Shown here piece by piece: positions 32,457 through 40,311 of a stretch of 41,576 bases of DNA; the stretch's first letter is position 1; each line of letters begins with the position of its first letter. The notes beneath the pieces are model-generated. The model did not search any database, had not been told where the DNA came from, and saw only the letters and a program-made list of their open reading frames with translations. The stretch lies in the NCBI GenBank assembly GCA_030524455.1, contig JAUNGT010000025.1, forward strand, positions 1 to 41,576. The letters run 5' to 3'. The position numbers were made by a program, and so were the translations under genes. This stretch comes from Eubacteriales bacterium (GTDB lineage: Bacteria; Bacillota; Clostridia; Lachnospirales; Lachnospiraceae).

Positions 32457-33407
32457 ATGAAAAAAGGACGTGAAGCAAGTGCAGATAAGCCGCTTGCAGC
32501 CCGGACAAAAAAATACTGGGTACGGAACTGGCAGCTGTGGATCATGCTGTTTCCGGCCATGCTTTATATTTTGATTTTCTGCTATGTGCCGATGTACGGC
32601 GTGCAGCTGGCTTTTCGGGAATACAGCTTTTCCGCCGGCTTTACGGGCGGAGAATGGGTGGGACTGAAGTATTTTCGACAGTATTTTGAAAGCCCCATGT
32701 TTTTCACCACGCTGAAAAATACGTTTGTGATCTCCTTCTGGAGTATTGTAGTCGGCTTCCCGGCGCCGATCATCCTGGCCATGATCATCAATCAGCTGCG
32801 GAGCAAAAAATGGAAGCGCGTGGTGCAGACTACGGTATACATTCCTTACTTTATTTCCGTGGTGGTTATGGTGTCCATGATCAATGTCATGTTCGCCAAC
32901 GACAGCGGCGTGATCGGCAACTTTTTAAAAACCGTCGGACTGGTGGCTCAGGATACCAATATTCTGGGTAAGGAATCCGCCTTTGTGCCGCTGTATGTGC
33001 TGACCGGCGTATGGCAGTCCATGGGCTGGAACAGTATCATCTATATTGCGGCCCTGTCCTCGGTGGACACCCAGCTGTACGACGCCTGCAAAATCGACGG
33101 CGCAAACCGGTGGCAGACGATGATCCACATCGATTTTCCGGCGATTGTTCCCACCATCATGATCCTGCTGATTATGAACATGGGAAATATATTAAACGTA
33201 GGCTTTGACAAGGTATACCTGATGCAGAACAGCCTGAATCTGGGCGCATCCCAGGTTATCTCCACCTATGTGTATTCCGTCGGCGTCAAGTCCTCCCAGT
33301 TCTCCTTCGGTGCGGCGGTGGGTCTGTTTAACACGGCGGTGAACTTTATCTTCCTGATCATAACCAACTGGATCTCCAAGCGTTCCACCGGAACGGGACT
33401 GATGTAA
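32457..33407 (+). CDS. ABC sugar importer permease, LplB type
   Basis: A 316-aa inner-membrane permease with six predicted helices. The first lies at about 25-45 (LWIMLFPAMLYILIFCYVPMYG), and the EAA coupling loop is DTQLYDACKIDGANRWQTMIHIDFPAI (about 200-226). The LplB-type phrase FREYSFSAGFTGGEWVGLKYF is present. It pairs with the next permease to form the channel. CGAGGA lies ahead of the ATG. Twelve bases plus stop separate it from the second permease. Confidence 0.95.
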   Translation: MKKGREASADKPLAARTKKYWVRNWQLWIMLFPAMLYILIFCYVPMYGVQLAFREYSFSAGFTGGEWVGLKYFRQYFESPMFFTTLKNTFVISFWSIVVGFPAPIILAMIINQLRSKKWKRVVQTTVYIPYFISVVVMVSMINVMFANDSGVIGNFLKTVGLVAQDTNILGKESAFVPLYVLTGVWQSMGWNSIIYIAALSSVDTQLYDACKIDGANRWQTMIHIDFPAIVPTIMILLIMNMGNILNVGFDKVYLMQNSLNLGASQVISTYVYSVGVKSSQFSFGAAVGLFNTAVNFIFLIITNWISKRSTGTGLM

Positions 33408-33421
33408 AGGGGGCGGCGAAA

Positions 33422-34315
33422 ATGAGAGAAAAAATGAAGAGCCACAGCCTGGCAGACAGAGTATTCGGCGCTGCCGTGCTGCTTTTGAGTATTGCGATTT
33501 TTATCGCCATCCTTTATCCGCTTTGGTTTATCGTGATTGCCTCCATCAGCAATTCCAACCTGGTAAACCTGGGGAAGGTCACCTTTTTACCCAAGGATAT
33601 CCGGTTTTACGGCTATCAGCAGATTTTGGAGGATTCCCGGATCTGGAAGGGCTATGCCAACACGATTTTGTATGTGGTGGCGGGCACTGCGCTGAATATG
33701 ATTGTGACAATGCCGGCAGCCTACGCGCTTTCCCGGAAGGACTTCTCCACCCGCAACAAGGTCATGTTCTTTTTCGTGTTTACGATGTTTTTCAACGGCG
33801 GACTGGTGCCTACCTATATGACGGTCAGCTCGCTGGGCCTGATCTCCACCAAATGGATCCTGATCATTTTTGTGGCGGTCAATACCTATAACCTGATCAT
33901 CGCCCGCACCTTTATCGAGAGCTCGATCCCCAACGACCTTTACGAGGCGGCGGTGCTGGACGGCTGCTCCCATTTCAGCTATTTCTTTAAGGTGGTGCTG
34001 CCCCTGTCCAAGGCTGTGATCTCCGTGCTGGTGCTGTATTATGCGGTGTTCCACTGGAACGATTATTTCAACGCATTGGTATACAACAGCAACCAGAATA
34101 ACTCCCCGCTCCAGATCATCCTGCGGGAGATTCTGCTGCTTAACCAGGCCTTCGCCAGCGGAAACGGCGGCGTGCAGGGCGGCTATGGACAGTCCTCGGC
34201 TGATCAGGTGAAGTATGCGGTTATCATCGTATCCACGGTGCCGATTTTGTGCGTGTACCCGTTTGTGCAGAAGTATTTTGAGAAGGGCGTTATGATCGGA
34301 GCGGTGAAGGGATGA
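33422..34315 (+). CDS. ABC sugar importer permease, YtcP/LplC type
   Basis: A 297-aa permease of the carbohydrate-importer inner-membrane group. Six helices are expected; helix 1 is at about 15-38 (FGAAVLLLSIAIFIAILYPLWFIVIASI). The EAA loop is PNDLYEAAVLDGCSHFSYFFKVVLPLSKA, and MFFNGGLVPTYMTVSSLG and FHWNDYFNALVY are typical of the YtcP branch. GGGGCGG precedes the ATG. Its stop overlaps a possible ATG for the following glycosidase gene. Confidence 0.95.
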   Translation: MREKMKSHSLADRVFGAAVLLLSIAIFIAILYPLWFIVIASISNSNLVNLGKVTFLPKDIRFYGYQQILEDSRIWKGYANTILYVVAGTALNMIVTMPAAYALSRKDFSTRNKVMFFFVFTMFFNGGLVPTYMTVSSLGLISTKWILIIFVAVNTYNLIIARTFIESSIPNDLYEAAVLDGCSHFSYFFKVVLPLSKAVISVLVLYYAVFHWNDYFNALVYNSNQNNSPLQIILREILLLNQAFASGNGGVQGGYGQSSADQVKYAVIIVSTVPILCVYPFVQKYFEKGVMIGAVKG

Positions 34316-34329
34316 AGGAGATCAGGGGC

Positions 34330-36132
34330 ATGGAAACAAAACTGCAGAATTTTGGTTACAGGGATGTGGAATTGAAGGAGAGTCATTTTAAGGCACAGCG
34401 TGACGGGCTGATCGAGACTTACCTGGCGATTCCAAACGACGATTTGCTCCACTATTTCCGCCAGGTGGCGGGGCTGGTGGAGGAGGACGGGGGCCTGGAG
34501 GGCTGGTATGGCAACAATGCCTGTACCTTCGGGCAGAAGCTTGGGGCCTTTGCACGGCTGTATCTTGTGACCGGCGACGTGCGGTTAAAAGACAAGGCGC
34601 TGGCGCTGGCGGACGGCTGGGGCGTCTGTGCGGCGGCCTCCCAGGCGGTGATCGATGTGAACGATACTTATGTATACGATAAGGTCATGGGCGGTTTTGC
34701 GGATATGCTGGAATATCTGCAGTACGAGCCTGCCCGGGACTATCTGCGCCGTCTGACAAAGAGCGCGATGGAGCGGTTTCAAAGGGAGGTTCCCCGGGAT
34801 GGCTTACAGACCATGTCGCCGTCTATGATCGAGTGGTATACGCTGCCGGAGCAGCTTTACCGGGCCTATGTGCTTACCGGGGAGGAGCTGTATCTGACGT
34901 TTGCCGGAGAATGGGATTATCCGTATTTCTGGGACAAGCTGCTGAAACGGGATTTTCAGATCGGGCCCCGGCATGCCTACAGCCATGTCAACTGCCTGTC
35001 CAGTGCGGCGATGGCCTGGCAGGTGACCGGGGAGCAGCGCTATCTGGAGGCGATGCGCATCGCCTATGACGAGATTTTGCAGAATCATACCTTTGCCACA
35101 GGCGGTTATGGCCCGGCGGAGACACTGTTCCCCGACGAAGAAGGGTATCTGGGAGATTCCCTGAAGGCGGCATGGGATACGGATAAGCGTCATGAAACCT
35201 ATGTCAATTTCGGCAATTCGGTAAGGGGCAGGGATGATAAATGGGGCAGCTGCGAGGTATCCTGCTGCAGCTGGGCGGTTTTTAAGCTGTGCAATTATCT
35301 GCTGACCTTTACCGGTGAGGCAAAATACGGGGACTGGGCAGAGAAGCTGCTTTATAACGGCTGCGGCGGCCAGCCGCCCATCACCGGCGAGGGTAAGGTG
35401 ATGTACTATGCGGATTATTTTATCAACGGCGGCTTTAAGTCCACGGAGGACGGCAGAACCCACGGGGACGGCTGCTCCTTCGAATGGCAGTGCTGCACCG
35501 GCACGTTCCCGGAGGATGTGGCGGAGTACGCCAATATGCTTTATTACCGGGACGAAACAGGGCTGTATGTGAGCCAGTACCTGCCTTCCCGTGTGGCCTT
35601 TGCGATAGGGGGAGAGAAGGTTTCACTGGAAAATACCAGCGCGTATCCCAAAGAAAAGCAGCTGCGCTTTGTGCTGCACAGCACTGCGCCGGTTCATTTT
35701 GCCCTTCGGTTCCGGGTACCCGCCTGGGCTGCCGGGAAAAACAGTGTCCGGATCAACGGACAAACGGTGGATGCGGCAGCGCTTCCCAACAGCTGGTTGG
35801 TGCTGGAGCGCACCTGGCAGGAGCAGGATGTGGTGGAGATCGATTTTGCGTTTACCCTGCGCCTGGAAGCGGCGGACGCCTATTCGCCCCGGGTAGCGGC
35901 GCTGTGCTACGGGCCGTTGGTGCTGGTGTGCAATAAGATGAGCCTGCTGGACGCCGACATGGCGCATCCGGAGGAATGGCTGGAGCCGATTGAGAAGGAG
36001 GGCTACTCCTTTGCTTTCCGGACAAAGCCGGGCCATGTAAAGCCCTTTCACCGCCTGGTGCGGGAGTTTTATCCGTACTATGAGGTGCCGGAGAAGGAAT
36101 GGTACTATATGTATAATCGGTTTGCGGAATAA
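34330..36132 (+). CDS. DUF1680/GH127-like glycosidase (beta-L-arabinofuranosidase type)
   Basis: A 600-aa cytoplasmic enzyme with the (alpha/alpha)6-barrel family pattern: LEGWYGNNACTFGQKLGAFARLY, GGYGPAETLFPDEEGYLGDS, GSCEVSCCSWAVFKLCNYLL and the paired cysteines WQCCTGTFPE (C388, C389), which match the nucleophile/zinc cysteines of GH127. C-terminal beta domains include LRFRVPAWAAGKNSVRING. I start at ATG 34330, which has AAGGAG 9 bases upstream; an ATG at 34312 overlapping the permease stop is the alternative. As last gene of the importer operon it probably cleaves the sugar taken up. The zinc glutamate expected two residues before C312 is not clearly in register, so activity needs testing. 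Confidence 0.85.
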   Translation: METKLQNFGYRDVELKESHFKAQRDGLIETYLAIPNDDLLHYFRQVAGLVEEDGGLEGWYGNNACTFGQKLGAFARLYLVTGDVRLKDKALALADGWGVCAAASQAVIDVNDTYVYDKVMGGFADMLEYLQYEPARDYLRRLTKSAMERFQREVPRDGLQTMSPSMIEWYTLPEQLYRAYVLTGEELYLTFAGEWDYPYFWDKLLKRDFQIGPRHAYSHVNCLSSAAMAWQVTGEQRYLEAMRIAYDEILQNHTFATGGYGPAETLFPDEEGYLGDSLKAAWDTDKRHETYVNFGNSVRGRDDKWGSCEVSCCSWAVFKLCNYLLTFTGEAKYGDWAEKLLYNGCGGQPPITGEGKVMYYADYFINGGFKSTEDGRTHGDGCSFEWQCCTGTFPEDVAEYANMLYYRDETGLYVSQYLPSRVAFAIGGEKVSLENTSAYPKEKQLRFVLHSTAPVHFALRFRVPAWAAGKNSVRINGQTVDAAALPNSWLVLERTWQEQDVVEIDFAFTLRLEAADAYSPRVAALCYGPLVLVCNKMSLLDADMAHPEEWLEPIEKEGYSFAFRTKPGHVKPFHRLVREFYPYYEVPEKEWYYMYNRFAE

Positions 36133-36228
36133 GAGGAAGGGATGTGCCGGTGATGGTATGGTGTAAGATGCTTGCCGGTGCAGGATGATTTGGGGGAAGT
36201 TTGAGTAAGAATAAATTGCACAGCAGAG

Positions 36229-36260
36229 AAGGAACAGGCATATCCGCTTGTTCCTTTCTT
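36229..36260 (+). terminator. Terminator of the importer operon
   Basis: Stem AAGGAACAGGC (36229-36239) / GCTTGTTCCTT (36246-36256) with one wobble pair, followed by a short T-rich tail. Confidence 0.65.
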
Positions 36261-36273
36261 ACCGATAGGAATA

Positions 36274-36291
36274 GCGCGGGCTGAACTGTTG
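36274..36291 (+). repeat. End fragment of the dispersed inverted-repeat element
   Basis: GCGCGGGCTGAACTGTTG is the exact reverse complement of 29282-29299. Directly after it the base composition changes from GC-rich to AT-rich, so it marks a junction between old and accessory DNA. Confidence 0.7.
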
Positions 36292-36328
36292 CATTTTTAA
36301 AACCCTACTAAAATTTTTTAACTTTCTA

Positions 36329-36357
36329 TTGATAATTTTTTAACACGCAGATATAAT
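36329..36357 (+). promoter_or_regulatory. Promoter of module copy 1 (HTH remnant/membrane protein)
   Basis: TTGATA (36329-36334), 17-base spacer, TATAAT (36352-36357). The sequence around it is homologous to the promoter of copy 2 at 40261-40289, with the same spacing. It can still drive the intact membrane gene at 36713. Confidence 0.75.
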
Positions 36358-36542
36358 AGACAGAAAGGGAACGCGCCTATGAATGCGGCCTGCCGGAATA
36401 TCTGCAGTATGATTTGGATGCCTACAAGGAAGGGCTGAATTAACATAGCGGAAATTAATGATGGAGCAATTACAAAGGAACATGCGGAATTCTTGAGAAA
36501 CAAGTATCTTTTTGAAGGAAAACATGACAGGGACGATTTGTG
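36358..36542 (+). pseudogene. Remnant of an HTH antitoxin-like gene (module copy 1)
   Basis: Aligns with the second part of the intact gene at 40312-40740, with about nine base differences in 175 aligned bases by my count. The whole N-terminal HTH half is missing; the break lies between short similar sequences (GGAAAGG after the promoter and AGAAAGG inside the gene), as if deleted by slippage. A second 50-base deletion, right after GGGCTGA, shifts the frame and gives an early stop. The remaining reading KEHAEFLRNKYLF near the end is still recognisable. It cannot make a functional regulator. Confidence 0.85.
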
Positions 36543-36709
36543 ATGATTTTTTGACGGGATACTGTCGTATGCCGTATATTCGGATAAAAAAGAATTAACC
36601 CGGAAGCGATTTGCATCCGTGAAGATATTTCCGCAGCGGAGGCTATGAATGACATGGCATATAATTTGGCAGGGGAACAGAAGATTAAAATACATGGAGG
36701 GAGTGGATA
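36543..36709 (+). pseudogene. Fragment of an unrecognised small gene
   Basis: This stretch is present only in copy 1, between the HTH remnant and the membrane gene; copy 2 lacks it. Two reading frames look like pieces of one protein split by a frameshift: FFDGILSYAVYSDKKELTRK, then NPEAICIREDISAAEAMNDM and a further 20 residues to a stop at 36710-36712. I do not recognise the family. Its end carries GGAGGGAG, the ribosome-binding site of the membrane gene. Confidence 0.45.
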
Positions 36710-36712
36710 TTG

Positions 36713-37738
36713 ATGAAAAAGTGTGGAAAGGATCTTTTGCTTTGGATATTGTGCGTGTGTATCACGGGCACATTGTGTCTGATCGAAGCAGGTATCGGCA
36801 TGCTTCGGTATGATGCGGAGGCACTGACACAGGATGATGGAAAGATTTATATAACGCTTCAGCACGAGGGAAATCCGTTGTTGGAGGACGTGCAGTATTT
36901 TGCTGCCATCGAGGAGCAGCTGCAGCGTATAGAGGGAGCTGTGTATTATGAAATATATGGACAGCCAATTTATTTAAATGATGCGGAGGAGGAAACACTG
37001 GCAGCGCTGCAGGTGAGCGATAATGTGTTGGAAAGCTTTGGCATCAGGATACAAAGCGGGAGAGGATTTACAAAGGCGGATTACAGAATCGGGGAGAGGG
37101 TAATTCCCGTATTGGCAGGAGCAGCTTTGGCAGAACGCTTTAAGACGGGAGATCACTTTTTTGGGGAATATCTGTTTGATGAATATGAGTTTGTGGTAAT
37201 TGGAATCTTGCAGGAGGAGTCCTGGATGAAAAGATCCCAGGGAAGCTGGCTGCTGGATGAGAGCATTGTAATGCCGGCTTTTCATGTGGATGAGGAAAGC
37301 GGTTTTGGCGATGGTCTCAGGATTCATTATGCGAACCTGACCAGCGGTATGCTTTGTACGGAGGCGGCGCAAAGGGATGTAGTGCTGGAGCAGGCAGAAA
37401 ATATTTTGGCGTCAGAGGGGCAATATGGATTGACGACTTCCAGCATGGCACTGTGGGTGAAGCATATGACCGGTTTGTCGGTGCAAACGATGATTTGCTG
37501 TCTTGTCATTATGGCGACAGGCTTTGGATTGCTGCTGCTTCAGATGTATTGGCGGAAACAGTCGGGGCTGAGCCGTGGGTTTTTATTGGTGGTACTTTTG
37601 ACAAATTTGATCATTGTGTGCGTGATGGGAAACTGGATGAGGTATGAAGGGATTCCGATCAATTTATTTTGGTCACTGTGTTTTGTGATTTATCCGTTGG
37701 GGCTTCGTCTTTTGCGGCGTAAGAGCCAAAGTGAATGA
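36713..37738 (+). CDS. MacB/FtsX-like membrane protein without ATPase partner (module copy 1, intact)
   Basis: A 341-aa membrane protein. TM1 is at about 8-27, a large extracellular domain spans about 28-253, then come three helices at about 256-278, 288-308 and 316-334. This 1+3 topology, together with RIQSGRGFTKADYRIGERVIPVLAGAALAERFKTGDHF and FVVIGILQEESW, is typical of MacB-type permeases with a periplasmic-core-like domain. No ABC ATPase lies nearby. Start ATG 36713 has GGAGGGAG 9 bases upstream. In copy 2 the corresponding start overlaps the HTH gene's stop, so the two proteins were made as a pair. Function unknown. Confidence 0.75.
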   Translation: MKKCGKDLLLWILCVCITGTLCLIEAGIGMLRYDAEALTQDDGKIYITLQHEGNPLLEDVQYFAAIEEQLQRIEGAVYYEIYGQPIYLNDAEEETLAALQVSDNVLESFGIRIQSGRGFTKADYRIGERVIPVLAGAALAERFKTGDHFFGEYLFDEYEFVVIGILQEESWMKRSQGSWLLDESIVMPAFHVDEESGFGDGLRIHYANLTSGMLCTEAAQRDVVLEQAENILASEGQYGLTTSSMALWVKHMTGLSVQTMICCLVIMATGFGLLLLQMYWRKQSGLSRGFLLVVLLTNLIIVCVMGNWMRYEGIPINLFWSLCFVIYPLGLRLLRRKSQSE

Positions 37739-37759
37739 ACGGAGAAAAGAGGAGATCAT

Positions 37760-37929
37760 CTGTATTTATGGAAAAAGGTGGAGCATATTGAGGTATTTTT
37801 AAATCCTGCAAATCGTACCTGAGGCTTGTAAAAGAATACCGAGGTGCCTCCTATGAAGGGATGAACGCTCATATCGCCATTGCGTTCACCTGTTATATGA
37901 TGCTGCCTGAAGCGTATTTTACGAACTAA
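37760..37929 (+). pseudogene. Degraded transposase C-terminus (IS4-like)
   Basis: One frame from about 37792 reads FKSCKSYLRLVKEYRGASYE then GMNAHIAIAFTCYMMLPE and stops at 37929. This is the C-terminal signature of IS4-like transposases (CKSYLxLxKEfqxRSYDxMxAH). An upstream piece, KKVEHIE, lies in another frame, so there is at least one frameshift, and nothing is left of the N-terminus. The remaining bases up to 38075 show no coding or repeat signal that I can name. Confidence 0.7.
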
Positions 37930-38075
37930 AGTATTGATTTTTCAAGGTACGAATTCCATTTTGGGTATGGGGAGTTTGAGTTATGATCTACTACTTATAA
38001 CAAATATTCTGTGACTGATACGGATACAAAAATCATGGTTATTACGAAATGGGCATATATAATGTCGCTTTATTA

Positions 38076-38105
38076 TTGACAGAAAAGGAGAAAGTGAACT
38101 ATAAT
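38076..38105 (+). promoter_or_regulatory. Promoter of the HTH/protease/PIN operon with repeat operator
   Basis: TTGACA (38076-38081), 18-base spacer, TATAAT (38100-38105). The segment AACTATAATAGAACTATAGA over the -10 box contains AACTATA twice in direct orientation and a CTATA/TATAG dyad, a likely site for the XRE regulator encoded next. Confidence 0.75.
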
Positions 38106-38131
38106 AGAACTATAGAGAGGAGGTGCTGCAA

Positions 38132-38509
38132 ATGGTTAATATGAACATGGTTATTGCCAATAACATCAATAAATGTCTTGAAAAACAGAAGAAAAAGCAG
38201 GTTGAATTGGCGGAATATCTTAATGTTTCCAGACAGACAGTAAGCAAGATGATGAATGGAGCAAGAACAATCACTGCCGGAGAACTGAGAAAAATTTCCG
38301 AATTTTGCGGTTCTACCATGGAGGACCTTACTTCAGTTCCAACGAATTATGAGGAAGCCGACATTTTTCATGTGTTTATGGGACAGGTAAAAACAGAAGA
38401 GGCCAGACAGTCGATCCGAGATATTGATACACTGATTGAGCTGATTCTTTTTCATGATCAGGTAAAAGAAAACGGTGCGGCGATGAGGGAGGAGTGGACA
38501 GAATTCTAA
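38132..38509 (+). CDS. XRE-family HTH regulator (antitoxin-like)
   Basis: A 125-aa protein. An XRE/Cro-type helix-turn-helix fills about 8-62 (NKCLEKQKKKQVELAEYLNV then SRQTVSKMMNGARTITAGEL), and a helical C-terminal tail of about 55 residues may contact the partner protein. AGAGGAGG lies 7-8 bases before the ATG at 38132. Its stop shares a base with the start of the protease gene (TAATG). In ImmA/IrrE systems the protease cleaves the linked XRE repressor; here that would be this protein (inference). Confidence 0.88.
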   Translation: MVNMNMVIANNINKCLEKQKKKQVELAEYLNVSRQTVSKMMNGARTITAGELRKISEFCGSTMEDLTSVPTNYEEADIFHVFMGQVKTEEARQSIRDIDTLIELILFHDQVKENGAAMREEWTEF

Positions 38510-39327
38510 TGGGAAATGTACTAGATAATAGCCTTTTTGTTCGTAATCCAAAAAAGTTTCAGGAATTGTCTCAGGCAGCTACGCAATTTAATAGCCTTTA
38601 CAATGGTAATAATATTATTCAGGATGATATTTTTTCGGTGCTTACCAACTATGCGAAAAAAAATCAAACCTCCCTGGAGTTGTTAAGGTTTCCGACAAAA
38701 GATGATGATTTCTGTGCACTTACCTGTGTGCAGAAAGGAAAAATTTTTGTTTATGTGAACGCATGGCTGCCATTGTCAAATCAAATTTTTGCCGCGGCAC
38801 ATGAACTTTATCATATCTGGTGTTTTATAGAGAAAACGGATGAAAGCGTTTTGAGAAAAGGTTCTTTTTTAAGTGCAGCAGTTATAGATGAAGGTGTAAC
38901 AAGCCAGGAAGATCAGGAAGCCAATGCGTTTGCCGGTATTTTGCTTGCTCCTTCCAATGCGCTGCATGAACAAATGCAGATTTATGGTATATCGAAAGAA
39001 CGGCAGTCTTTAGAAGATATTATTCAGTTGATGGCGATTTTTTCCATGCCTTATAAAGCGGTTTTGCTTCGCCTCTTTGAGGAACAGTATATAGACGAGA
39101 GAGCTGTGCGAAATTTTTTAAACATTGAAAAAGACAGATTAAAGAAGGCCATTGGCTATGAGCCTGACGCATATAGGTGGCAGAGACGAACGCCAGAAAT
39201 GATTCAAATGGGAAATTTGAATCAGCTGATGGAACAAAATGCAGAATTTGATTTGCTGACAGATACCAGAGCCACTGGAGATCAGAATACCCTTCGCCAA
39301 ATTTTGCAGAAATATAAAAATATTTGA
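38509..39327 (+). CDS. ImmA/IrrE-family metallo-endopeptidase
   Basis: A 272-aa zinc protease. The active-site motif is HELYH (98-102) in IFAAAHELYHIW; the third ligand is probably E137 in EDQEANAFAGILLAPSNAL, the usual ImmA/IrrE pattern. A C-terminal helical region follows (about 160-272, with a short RLKKAIGYEPDAYRW piece). Start ATG 38509 overlaps the HTH stop by one base. It is predicted to inactivate the HTH repressor of the same operon under stress. It is separated from the PIN-like gene by 11 bases. Confidence 0.9.
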   Translation: MGNVLDNSLFVRNPKKFQELSQAATQFNSLYNGNNIIQDDIFSVLTNYAKKNQTSLELLRFPTKDDDFCALTCVQKGKIFVYVNAWLPLSNQIFAAAHELYHIWCFIEKTDESVLRKGSFLSAAVIDEGVTSQEDQEANAFAGILLAPSNALHEQMQIYGISKERQSLEDIIQLMAIFSMPYKAVLLRLFEEQYIDERAVRNFLNIEKDRLKKAIGYEPDAYRWQRRTPEMIQMGNLNQLMEQNAEFDLLTDTRATGDQNTLRQILQKYKNI

Positions 39328-39338
39328 GGATAACGCCT

Positions 39339-40154
39339 ATGGGAAAGAGAAAATGTGCGTTATTAGATACTGATTTTATCTCAAAGCTCCATATCACACG
39401 CAAAGACGATAATAACAGGCTGATCGACCGGATTCTTGAATTACCCGCTTACAATTTTGTTTGTCATAGTCAAATCCGGACCGAATTAGAACGGCATAAT
39501 GCGACGGCGATTGACTGGTTTCGGAATCAAATCGAACAGAATGGAATTGAGTGCCTTTCAGATTTTGACTTACTTCAGCGTCTGCACTCTTTTTATGGTA
39601 AAAATGCCGCATCAATGTTTCTTTTTTATTTGAATACAGCCTGCGCTCTATTTGAACGAACATTTTATAAGCAGTATTATGGAGCACTTGAACAGAAAAC
39701 GCAGCTCGCAGACGAAGACTTTGTGAAAGAGATTGCCCTTTGTGATGATACCATCGGCTGTGATCATAATCTGGGAGAAATCAAGACTTATCTCCTGCAA
39801 CAGGTTCTTCAGAATGAAGAGCATCTGTCTGTTTATATATTTTGTTCCGATGATAAAAAGGCTCGCACTGGTATTTCCAATGCGGGTGGACTTCCGTGCA
39901 TCAGTGCGCTTTCTTCGTTTTATCTGTTGAAAGAAGTTCTTGGGATGGAGAAATGCGAAGCCAGCTTGTATTTTGATTCATGGATGCGTTTCCATCAGTC
40001 AAAAAATCAGACCAGTTTTAAAGTACATAAAAATACGAAAGAAATGCAACTGGTGAAAATGGACGGATATGAAATTTTTAATCAGATTTACAATGGAAAC
40101 ATGGCTATCTTGAAAAATGGGAACTTGAAATTTCTGAAAAATGATAATAAATGA
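39339..40154 (+). CDS. PIN-like domain protein, putative RNase toxin or effector
   Basis: A 271-aa protein. The N-terminus has the PIN pattern: CALLDTDFISKLH (D10, D12), SQIRTELERHN (E49/E51), an acidic stretch DEDFVKEIALCDD in the middle, and the strand VYIFCSDDKKARTGISNAGG (D171/D172) with GLPCISALSSFYLL after it. Acidic residues at these places would bind the metal of a PIN nuclease. PIN proteins of this kind (compare DUF4411) are known neighbours of XRE/IrrE genes. Start ATG 39339 follows GAGGA by 8 bases. The effector role is inference; the long C-terminal part (190-271) is not recognised. Confidence 0.7.
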   Translation: MGKRKCALLDTDFISKLHITRKDDNNRLIDRILELPAYNFVCHSQIRTELERHNATAIDWFRNQIEQNGIECLSDFDLLQRLHSFYGKNAASMFLFYLNTACALFERTFYKQYYGALEQKTQLADEDFVKEIALCDDTIGCDHNLGEIKTYLLQQVLQNEEHLSVYIFCSDDKKARTGISNAGGLPCISALSSFYLLKEVLGMEKCEASLYFDSWMRFHQSKNQTSFKVHKNTKEMQLVKMDGYEIFNQIYNGNMAILKNGNLKFLKNDNK

Positions 40155-40260
40155 TCGACAAATATAAAGTTTTTGATTGCAAATTTTGGCTGACAGGTGT
40201 CTGTGGATGGGTGCGTGGATTTGAACAAACTCTTCCTTGCTAAAAAAATGTTACTTTTTA

Positions 40261-40289
40261 TTGATAATATTTCGACATGCCGATATGAT
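40261..40289 (+). promoter_or_regulatory. Promoter of module copy 2
   Basis: TTGATA (40261-40266), 17-base spacer, TATGAT (40284-40289). Homologous to the copy 1 promoter at 36329. The 106 bases between the PIN-like stop and this promoter hold nothing recognisable. Confidence 0.75.
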
Positions 40290-40311
40290 AAATGGAAAGG
40301 AGGAACCGACG

